Origin: a virus
Virus record (IMG/VR): IMGVR_UViG_3300044737_000120
Coordinates: 1-42,396 of that record
Length of the DNA: 42,396 nt
Direction: 5' to 3' (one strand)
In this document: positions 25,271-30,453 of the stretch, piece after piece
Layout: each line of letters starts with the position of its first letter
How positions within the stretch are numbered: position 1 is the stretch's first letter
Notes under the pieces: model-generated
The model's input: the letters and a program-made list of their open reading frames with translations, nothing else
The model's database searches: none
What the model was told of the DNA's origin: nothing
Translations under genes and position numbers: made by a program

Positions 25271-25339
25271 GGTGTTGCCTCCCACTCATCCGCCGCGGCG
25301 CTGAAAAGCGCCCGGCGGATGTGCGCGAGGCAACACCTA
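25268..25339 (-). promoter_or_regulatory. stem-loop hiding the ribosome site of the lipoprotein gene
   Basis: On the minus-strand RNA, GGTGTTGCCTC just after the stop codon (25337-25327) pairs with GAGGCAACACC (25281-25271), which contains the ribosome site and abuts the ATG. Inside, CATCCGCC/GGCGGATG and GGCGCT/AGCGCC form a second stem with a TTTT loop (25287-25321). The stop codon of the upstream exported-protein gene is at the stem's foot, so ribosomes reaching it would open the structure. This suggests strict translational coupling. Confidence 0.75.
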
Positions 25340-26239
25340 GAACGGCAGCACGCGCGCGTTGCCGTTCGTCGACGTCGAGTTGACCAGCGCGCCGTACACA
25401 TTCGCGGCCGCGCAGAAGGAGCAATTCGGAACGCCGAAGTTCGACTTCACCGAGCGGATCACCGCATGCCCGCTCTGAAACTGCGTCTTGAATGTCTGGA
25501 GCGTGATCGGCGCCTGGCAGCTCACGCGTTCAGGGATCTCGTTCAGCTTCTCGCCGTCGGGCCCGTAGAACGTCACCTCGATCGTTCCCTCGCTGCCCGG
25601 AAATCCGCACAGCGCGCGGAGCTGCTGGCGGTCGCTATTCGTCAGCGCCTCATCGAGGCCGATCGTTGTCTCCTGACCTGGCACCGCGGCGCCGAGGGCC
25701 GGCACCTTGTAGCTCGACTCCGTCTTCCCGTCGCTGAAGTGCAGCATCGAGTAGACGCTCCACTCGGCGAGTGCGTGCTTGGCCACGCGCTGCTCTTCGA
25801 CGAGAGCGATGTACGCCTCGCGAAAACTCTTGTGCTGCTCGCCGGCGAGCTCCGTCTCCGCCTGGGCCTTCGCGTCGGCCGCCCACTTGTCGATCGACGC
25901 GAGGATCACCGCGTCCGACGCGGGCGCCGCGACGAGCGAATAGTCCGGCTGGCCGCCGCAGAAGATCGTGCGCGTCGCATCCTCGAAGTAGCGCGAGCCG
26001 CCTGGGCCCACGCTGATCGGTGTCCCCTGGCACTGGCTCAGCGTCAGGTTCGTCGACGTCGTAGCAGCGCGCGGCGCCGTCACGCCGATGTCAGTCGTGT
26101 ACAGGCCGCCGCCTGCGAGCACGATCATCTTCGACGGCACCGGCTGCGCGATCGCCGCAGTGCTGATCAAAAGAGAAAGGCACACCGCCACGACGAACGA
26201 TGTGCCTCCAGAAACGGATCCCATGAACCCTCGCTTCAT
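25337..26239 (-). CDS. secreted protein of unknown function
   Basis: A 300-residue exported protein. Signal peptide about residues 1-31 (MKRGFMGSVSGG, hydrophobic SFVVAVCLSLLISTAA, cleavage near AIA-Q). The mature part has four-plus cysteines (for example CQGTP, IFCGGQ, LCGFPG, VSCQAP, CSFC) that could form disulfides. It has a helical middle (ILASIDKWAADAKAQAETELAGEQHK...) and a strand-rich end (GTIEVTFYGPDGEKL). ATG at 26239 follows GGGAGGGTGTG. A perfect hairpin lies 23 bases before the start. Phage late operons rarely carry such a host-type secreted protein. Function not recognised. Confidence 0.6.
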   Translation of the reverse strand: MKRGFMGSVSGGTSFVVAVCLSLLISTAAIAQPVPSKMIVLAGGGLYTTDIGVTAPRAATTSTNLTLSQCQGTPISVGPGGSRYFEDATRTIFCGGQPDYSLVAAPASDAVILASIDKWAADAKAQAETELAGEQHKSFREAYIALVEEQRVAKHALAEWSVYSMLHFSDGKTESSYKVPALGAAVPGQETTIGLDEALTNSDRQQLRALCGFPGSEGTIEVTFYGPDGEKLNEIPERVSCQAPITLQTFKTQFQSGHAVIRSVKSNFGVPNCSFCAAANVYGALVNSTSTNGNARVLPF

Positions 26240-26261
26240 CACACCCTCCCACCCGAGTTCA

Positions 26262-26285
26262 GGCGGGCGCCGCCCGGCGCCCGCC
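26262..26285. repeat. perfect 10-bp hairpin before the secreted-protein gene
   Basis: GGCGGGCGCC (26262-26271) and GGCGCCCGCC (26276-26285) pair perfectly around a 4-base loop. It lies in the 182-bp gap between the HTH/zinc gene and the secreted-protein start. It has no T-run on either strand. The rest of that gap shows no gene. Confidence 0.75.
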
Positions 26286-26421
26286 ACTTCAACCGAAGCT
26301 CAACACACGAGACTCAGAACAATCACGGTGCTCACGGTAGGGCTTGACTGCGAGGTTGGGTAGGAGTTCATCGACTCCAGCGGCTCAGGCGATTCCAGCG
26401 ACACTTTTTTTCGCGAACTGG

Positions 26422-26811
26422 TCAGTTTGGCCGCTGAACAGCCTCGCGAGCGGCCGCGATCGCCGACTGGCGGAAGCGTTCTTCCAGGAAGCGATCAACG
26501 TCCTCGTCGCGAAATCGCAGCTCTTTACGACGCCAGCGCGGCGGCGTCATCACGGCTCCGTCGATCGGACATTTGATCTTCCGGCTTTCGAAGCGGCGCT
26601 GAACGCTCACGCGCGCCTGGCACTTCTCACAGCGGAACGATGAGCGGCACGGGCCATCGAGACTCATGTCGACGCCGACGAGCTCGCGAGTTTCGTAATA
26701 TGCCGCGACCATGTCGGCCGACACGTGCAGGCGTTTCGCAACTTCTGAGACCGTCCGCAGCGGCGCAGCCAGCCACGGTGATCGATCGCTTCCCCCCGGA
26801 GATCCCGCCAC
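26422..26811 (-). CDS. HTH regulator with inserted zinc ribbon, candidate late activator
   Basis: A 129-residue DNA-binding protein. Residues about 18-47 (LRTVSEVAKRLHVSADMVAAYYETRELVG) form a MerR/excisionase-like helix-turn-helix. CEKC (62-65) and CPIDG form a small zinc-ribbon-like insert. The end (ELRFRDEDVDRFLEERF) is the second half of the excisionase-type helix pattern. It lies at the head of the late genes, where Mu has Mor and C, so a late transcription activator is a reasonable guess. It is not of the Mor/C family by sequence. The GTG start at 26811 lacks a ribosome site but has TACAAT seven bases upstream. Confidence 0.6.
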   Translation of the reverse strand: MAGSPGGSDRSPWLAAPLRTVSEVAKRLHVSADMVAAYYETRELVGVDMSLDGPCRSSFRCEKCQARVSVQRRFESRKIKCPIDGAVMTPPRWRRKELRFRDEDVDRFLEERFRQSAIAAAREAVQRPN

Positions 26812-26818
26812 GATTGGA

Positions 26819-26824
26819 ATTGTA
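26819..26824 (-). promoter_or_regulatory. -10-like hexamer TACAAT for a possible leaderless transcript
   Basis: On the minus strand TACAAT ends seven bases before the GTG at 26811, so a normal start point would fall at the codon itself. No convincing -35 was seen at 17 bases upstream. There is no Shine-Dalgarno before this GTG, which supports a leaderless message. Confidence 0.4.
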
Positions 26825-26860
26825 ACGGCGAAGAGCGGGTGGAACTATTTCATGGCCGAT

Positions 26861-27304
26861 TCAGCGAGACGTAAACTTCGCGAGAGTGCCGCGAGCCTTC
26901 TCAGTCAACACCCCATTCGCTTCAGCGTCCGTTTCCTTGATGACGGTCACCGCGTCCGCGGAGGTAGGATCGTCGCCTGCGTTATCGAGGAACCGCACGA
27001 CTGCCGACTGATTGGGGAAATTCGCGTCGAAGCCGCCACCACGCGAGTAGGACGTTTGGGTCTGCTGACTGGTGAGTACGAAGTAACGAAAGCCGTGTTC
27101 GAGCGCGATCTCGGCGGCACGCCGCAGCATGAAGACAGAAACCCGGTCGTTGCGCGTGAATCCGTTGCCCTGGAAGCGAATCTGGTAGCTCCGCGGACTG
27201 AGCTGCGTATCCGAGTAGCCGCCGGTGGCTCCATGGCTTTGGTACGAAGTTGCGCAGCCAGCCAAGACAAGAGCGACGACCGATGCCGTGAGTAGATATC
27301 TCAA
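26861..27304 (-). CDS. CC0125/CC1285-family lipoprotein
   Basis: A 147-residue lipoprotein with lipobox LAGC (Cys-17). The mature part matches the CC0125/CC1285 pattern: GGYSDTQLSPRSYQIRFQGNGFT, then MLRRAAEIALEHGFRYFVL. These are chromosomal lipoproteins in diderm bacteria, so this looks like a host gene picked up by the phage. Start is TTG at 27304, after AAGGAAGAGAACG. It diverges from the plus-strand peptide gene. Its role is unknown in the family; surface or envelope. Confidence 0.72.
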   Translation of the reverse strand: MRYLLTASVVALVLAGCATSYQSHGATGGYSDTQLSPRSYQIRFQGNGFTRNDRVSVFMLRRAAEIALEHGFRYFVLTSQQTQTSYSRGGGFDANFPNQSAVVRFLDNAGDDPTSADAVTVIKETDAEANGVLTEKARGTLAKFTSR

Positions 27305-27395
27305 CGTTCTCTTCCTTCTACGGTTTCGGTGGAGTGTAGTCGATGCCCATCAACTTCGCGGGTAGGGGAAGTGCCCCCCAAATCCTCTCCTCTAA

Positions 27396-27418
27396 GAAGG
27401 CGCCTTCGTGTCTATAAA
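27396..27418 (+). promoter_or_regulatory. palindrome and -10-like box before the peptide gene
   Basis: In the 167-bp divergent gap between the lipoprotein (minus) and the peptide gene (plus), GAAGGCGCCTTC is a perfect 12-bp palindrome at 27396-27407. TATAAA follows at 27413-27418, about 54 bases before the peptide ATG. No TTGACA-like -35 was seen, so a bound activator at the palindrome, or a repressor, is possible. The rest of the gap has no gene. Confidence 0.45.
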
Positions 27419-27471
27419 GGATGTTCCGGCCGGCAATCCAGCCGCGACCGGCAACTGACAGGAGGCGTTTC

Positions 27472-27651
27472 ATGTTCAAGTCCAAGGGCCGTATTTCCGC
27501 ACTTCTACTCGTTGTTCTGTTCTCTGCCAACATCGCGGCCGCGGCACCGCGGCGAGACACTGGCGAAACGGGGGTGTTTGCTAAGCTCATTCATCTCGTC
27601 AAAAAGCTGCTGCCGTCTCCCGCGGACGAGCCCACCTTCCCTCGACCGTAG
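27472..27651 (+). CDS. small secreted cationic peptide
   Basis: A 59-residue gene, too short for a clear database match but well formed. AGGAGG lies 6 bases before the ATG, there is a signal peptide (MFKSKGRISALLLVVLFSAN, then IAAAA), and the mature chain of about 34-36 residues begins PRRDTGETG. The core GVFAKLIHLVKKLLPSP is amphipathic and positively charged, like membrane-active peptides. The end is proline-rich. It has its own terminator. It reads opposite to the surrounding minus-strand genes, as a moron would. Secretion is supported by the signal; the membrane-active role is a guess. Confidence 0.65.
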   Translation: MFKSKGRISALLLVVLFSANIAAAAPRRDTGETGVFAKLIHLVKKLLPSPADEPTFPRP

Positions 27652-27666
27652 CGACATATCTTGGGA

Positions 27667-28764
27667 TCAGAGCGGCGGCTCGTAACGGACCGCCGCTCTG
27701 GTTTTTGATGCTTCGATGAACTGACGCACATGCGGAATCACCGCTTGTCGAATTCCTTCCGGAGATCTCCTGACAAATGATTCCTGAAGGTTAGCAAGAG
27801 CTCTCAGCACCTCGCGATTCATGCCGGCGTCTTCGAACGCTCGCATGATTCGGCGGCTCACGCGTCGCGCCTCTCTGCCGCGGTCTAGAGCGAGCAGCAC
27901 GTCAACTCGATCAAGCTCACAGAGCGCCTCGTCGAGACGCATGGACAGTGCGGCAAATTGCGTAGCGACGCGTTGAAGTAGTTCGCAGGCCCCACGAAGG
28001 TCGCCTTCCGCCATCAGCACCTTCGCCACGCCCCACTCCGATTTCACGGCGTCAGCTGTTTGGCCACAGGAAGTGAACCGCTCCCTCGCGCGCAAGTAGT
28101 AGGCCCGAGCTCCGGCAAAGTCTCCGAGCATTCTGAACGAGATCGCGATCGTGGAAAACATCACCCCGAAGGCCGCTGCACTCTTGACGTCGGTGTCTTC
28201 GCCCAGGTCCCGCGCGAGATCGCGCCAAACTGCCAGGGCTTCAGCCGCGCGTCCTGCCTGGTTAAGGATAACCGCCTCGATCATCCTGGCATTCACGAAC
28301 TGTTGCTTCTCGCCAAGGCCAAGAAAAATCTTCGCAGCCTCACGTACCTGAAAAATCACCTCCAGCCCTCGCCTCACTTGTTGGAGCACGTTCGCATGCG
28401 TAAGGATCAACCTCGCGTGATCGAATGGCGGCGACCCGGCGCTCGCCAGATGCTCGTGAGCCGTCATCACCGCGCCCATCGCTTCATCGTGAAGGCCCAC
28501 GAAAGCGAGTGATTCAGCGTGCTCACGCCAAGCGTTCGACCGAAGCAAGAGTGATGCAGGCTTGTCATCAAGATGGCCGGCGGCGGCCACAGCCAGCCGC
28601 GTCAGTGCGAGGGACATTTCCGGATCGGCCCGCGCTACCGCTCGCGCACGCTGAATGCACGCGGACACCGCGGCATCAGCGCCGCCGCCGATCGGCGACA
28701 TCCACGCCTCGGCCTGTTTGAGTGCAGCAATAATGACCTCACTAGCCGCGTCTCGATGATCCAC
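27667..28764 (-). CDS. TPR-repeat protein paired with the XRE regulator
   Basis: A 365-residue helical protein with tandem TPR-like repeats. Examples are EHAESLAFVGLHDEAMGAVMTAHEHL, ARMIEAVILNQAGRAAEALAVWRDLARDL, MLGDFAGARAYYLRARERF, and VAKVLMAEGDLRGACELLQRV. The GTG at 28764 follows GAGGAG and lies inside the end of the XRE gene, a 23-base overlap; the frame upstream is a shadow. No catalytic motif. Paired HTH and TPR proteins often work as a regulator with a partner or peptide-sensing arm, so it may tune the repressor. The last codons form part of the terminator of the opposing peptide gene. Confidence 0.72.
   Translation of the reverse strand: MDHRDAASEVIIAALKQAEAWMSPIGGGADAAVSACIQRARAVARADPEMSLALTRLAVAAAGHLDDKPASLLLRSNAWREHAESLAFVGLHDEAMGAVMTAHEHLASAGSPPFDHARLILTHANVLQQVRRGLEVIFQVREAAKIFLGLGEKQQFVNARMIEAVILNQAGRAAEALAVWRDLARDLGEDTDVKSAAAFGVMFSTIAISFRMLGDFAGARAYYLRARERFTSCGQTADAVKSEWGVAKVLMAEGDLRGACELLQRVATQFAALSMRLDEALCELDRVDVLLALDRGREARRVSRRIMRAFEDAGMNREVLRALANLQESFVRRSPEGIRQAVIPHVRQFIEASKTRAAVRYEPPL
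27669..27706 (+). terminator. intrinsic terminator of the peptide gene
   Basis: Arms AGAGCGGCGG (27669-27678) and CCGCCGCTCT (27690-27699) pair perfectly over 10 bases with an 11-base loop, followed on the plus strand by GGTTTTT. It lies 17 bases beyond the peptide stop. On the minus strand it overlaps the last codons of the TPR gene and has no U-run there. Confidence 0.9.
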
Positions 28765-29320
28765 TGGCTCCTCGTTTTCTGGACGCTGATCGCCTGCCTG
28801 CGCTGGCTGACGAAGCTGGAGTCGCGACGTCCGCCAGCCGATGCTGGGTGGCGATGTGATCAAGGAAAATTTGCTTCGCGTCTGGATGCAGCTGCTCGAA
28901 GCGGCCGATCAGATCGTCAGCCCAACTCGCTGACGCGGCGCGCTGAGTCTCGACGATCATGCCGCCCTGGTCGTCCTCGCGAAACTTCACGGCGAGGAGC
29001 AACTGCGCGATGTTGCTCGCGAGGATTCGCGCGTCCTTTGCCAGCGCGTTGAGCTTCTTCGCCTCGCCGCGCTTCACGCGCACCAGTGCGCGCCCCAGCG
29101 GAAGCTCCCGAATGTCGAGGTAATCGACGATCTTCTCGATGAACGAAAGGGAGACGTTTTCGCCAGCCTCAACTAAGGCGACTTGCCGGAGGCTCATCCC
29201 GGCGTTTTCAGCAAGCTCACGTTGAGTGACCCCTCTTGCGTTCCGAGCCTCTTTGATCGCCTGACCGAGCTCGTAGAACGGCGCGAGGTCCCGCGGCGGC
29301 ATCTGCACCTGACTCTTCAA
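28742..29320 (-). CDS. XRE-family repressor candidate
   Basis: A 192-residue regulator. An XRE-type helix-turn-helix lies near the N-terminus (LGQAIKEARNARGVTQRELAENAGMSLRQVALVEAGENVSLSFIEKIVDYL, about 18-70), followed by a helical arm and a disordered S/R/A-rich C-terminus. It is placed like the lysogeny repressor, next to and diverging from the early operon. The track start is TTG at 29320, with no ribosome site but a good promoter upstream. ATG at 29302 is an alternative (AGGTG a few bases before). Its stop is inside the TPR gene start, so the two are translated as a pair. Confidence 0.75.
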   Translation of the reverse strand: MKSQVQMPPRDLAPFYELGQAIKEARNARGVTQRELAENAGMSLRQVALVEAGENVSLSFIEKIVDYLDIRELPLGRALVRVKRGEAKKLNALAKDARILASNIAQLLLAVKFREDDQGGMIVETQRAASASWADDLIGRFEQLHPDAKQIFLDHIATQHRLADVATPASSASAGRRSASRKRGASGSSRRG

Positions 29321-29329
29321 CGTGACTGA

Positions 29330-29358
29330 AAGATACGACCGTCTTTCGCGATCGGCAA
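29330..29358 (-). promoter_or_regulatory. repressor promoter
   Basis: On the minus strand TTGCCG (-35) and TATCTT (-10) are separated by exactly 17 bases. They drive the XRE gene. The expected start point falls within a few bases of the TTG at 29320, so the message may be leaderless. Confidence 0.6.
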
Positions 29359-29366
29359 GGATTTAC

Positions 29367-29396
29367 TTGACGCAACGATTTGCAGTATGCAAGTAT
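29367..29396 (+). promoter_or_regulatory. early promoter
   Basis: TTGACG (29367-29372, 5 of 6 to consensus) and a weaker AAGTAT (29391-29396) 18 bases on. The predicted start would be near the ATG at 29404, which also has no ribosome site. The -10 is poor, so a different start or an activator is possible. Confidence 0.5.
29380..29392. promoter_or_regulatory. operator-like inverted repeat
   Basis: TTGCA-GTA-TGCAA is a perfect 5-bp inverted repeat with a 3-base spacer, lying across the spacer and -10 region of the early promoter. A second small palindrome, GTGCAC, lies at 29397-29402. Either could be the binding site for the XRE or Cro-like protein; blocking by a repressor would silence early genes. 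Confidence 0.5.
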
Positions 29397-29403
29397 GTGC
29401 ACC

Positions 29404-29679
29404 ATGCAGCGTACCCGTTTGTACCGCTTCATGAAGGAGCACGACATCAGCGTCGGATCTCTGGTGAATACGACGAAGAACCAAATCTCCGTTCGCCAGG
29501 TCTACTACTTGCGCAGCGGAAATAGCCCGACGCTGCAGACGGCGGCACTCATTTCCAGGGCTTGCTCTTCGATCGTTCATCGCGACGTCGCGATCGAAGA
29601 GCTGTTCACGTTGCAGGCAGCAGTGGCTCGTCGGCGGCGGCGGCGTGCTGCACGCGTGCCAGTTCGGAGGCGCGCGTGA
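29404..29679 (+). CDS. Cro/Ner-like XRE regulator
   Basis: A 91-residue basic protein diverging from the repressor gene, in the place of Mu ner. It has an XRE-like domain: LYRFMKEHDISVGSLVNTTKNQISVRQVYYLRSGNSPTLQTAALISRACS, ending VAIEELF, a common ending in such phage regulators, followed by an R-rich tail. It should switch off early transcription or the repressor promoter. ATG at 29404 has no ribosome site. Its stop overlaps the next start as GTGA. Confidence 0.65.
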   Translation: MQRTRLYRFMKEHDISVGSLVNTTKNQISVRQVYYLRSGNSPTLQTAALISRACSSIVHRDVAIEELFTLQAAVARRRRRRAARVPVRRRA

Positions 29680-30170
29680 TCCGCCTCCTCGTCGCTCTCC
29701 TCGTCAACCAGTTCCCCATCGCGCTCCGCCGACGCACGGGGCTTGTAGGCACACCTTCAGCCACTTCACTGGAGGTGACACTGACGCGCGGCGCCGGCGG
29801 CGCGATGGTGCATTCGTCGAAGCCCTTCAGCCCGATTCGCTGCTCCATCTGCCACTACGGCCCCGAAGAGGGCCTTCACCGACGAATCCCGGCAACGACG
29901 AAGCTCGAACAGTTCCTTCAGCCTCACAAGTGGCGACTGACGGCAATCGGCCATTCAATGGCTCACGTCGCCAAGCACTACGGTCTCGATCCTCTCCGCG
30001 GCGATCGGTTGCTGGAGATCCGCAGGGGCCGTCGAGAAGCTACCGCCGCCGAGCAGCAGCTCATCGCGCTCGCCGTGAGCAATCTCCTTGGAGAGTTAGT
30101 CCCCCCTTCGATGCTCTTCGACGACGCCGATCCTGAGCAGGCGACGGCCGTCGTGCGGAGGCAGGCATGA
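29676..30170 (+). CDS. hypothetical early protein with zinc and HTH-like features
   Basis: A 164-residue protein starting with GTG at 29676 after GGAGGCGCGC. Residues around 57-60 give CSIC, a possible zinc motif. The C-terminal half (RLTAIGHSMAHVAKHYGLDPLRGDRLLEIRRGRREATAAEQQLI...PPSMLFDD) has the spacing of a helix-turn-helix regulator ending in a LF motif. It may be a second early regulator. The N-terminal 45 residues look loosely folded, and a start inside (ATG 29805) has no site. Family unknown. Confidence 0.5.
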   Translation: MIRLLVALLVNQFPIALRRRTGLVGTPSATSLEVTLTRGAGGAMVHSSKPFSPIRCSICHYGPEEGLHRRIPATTKLEQFLQPHKWRLTAIGHSMAHVAKHYGLDPLRGDRLLEIRRGRREATAAEQQLIALAVSNLLGELVPPSMLFDDADPEQATAVVRRQA

Positions 30171-30265
30171 GCCGCCACGCCAACGTCAATTGGGTCCTGC
30201 CCGAAGGAGAGGGCAATGTCAGCTACGACGTCGCCAAGCTCGCGGTGAAGAAGGTGGCGCGATGA
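30167..30265 (+). CDS. 32-residue early peptide
   Basis: A short open frame with ATGA overlaps at both ends: it starts inside the stop of the 164-residue gene and ends on the start of the zinc-binding gene. It reads MSRHANVNWVLPEGEGNVSY and then a basic helix ending VKKVAR. Its place between coupled genes and clean overlaps support it. Function unknown. Confidence 0.5.
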   Translation: MSRHANVNWVLPEGEGNVSYDVAKLAVKKVAR

Positions 30266-30453
30266 CCGAGCGCACGACCGTCGACGTGACGCCTTGCGCG
30301 CGTTGTGGCGAGGACCACGAGGCGCTCGCTCTTCACCGCCGATCCAAACCAATCCAGCTCGGCAACTTCCTCTACTACTTCTGGGCCCTCTGCCCCACAA
30401 CAACAAGGGTCCTCCACGTCCGAATCGCGCAGTCCGGAGCCGAGCAATCGTGA
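30262..30453 (+). CDS. small zinc-binding early protein
   Basis: A 63-residue protein beginning MTERTTVDVTPCARCGEDHEALALH. CARC with the following histidines could bind zinc. It then has LGNFLYYFWALCPTTTRVLHV, with a second cysteine, so a treble-clef/ribbon of CxxC-H-H/C type is possible. It joins the transposase start as GTGA. Function unknown; perhaps regulation of transposition. Confidence 0.5.
   Translation: MTERTTVDVTPCARCGEDHEALALHRRSKPIQLGNFLYYFWALCPTTTRVLHVRIAQSGAEQS

Noticed and set aside
26402-26411. T-run (seven T) as a terminator between the HTH gene and the secreted-protein gene
   Set aside because: No stem directly before it on the plus strand; on the minus strand it is an A-run.
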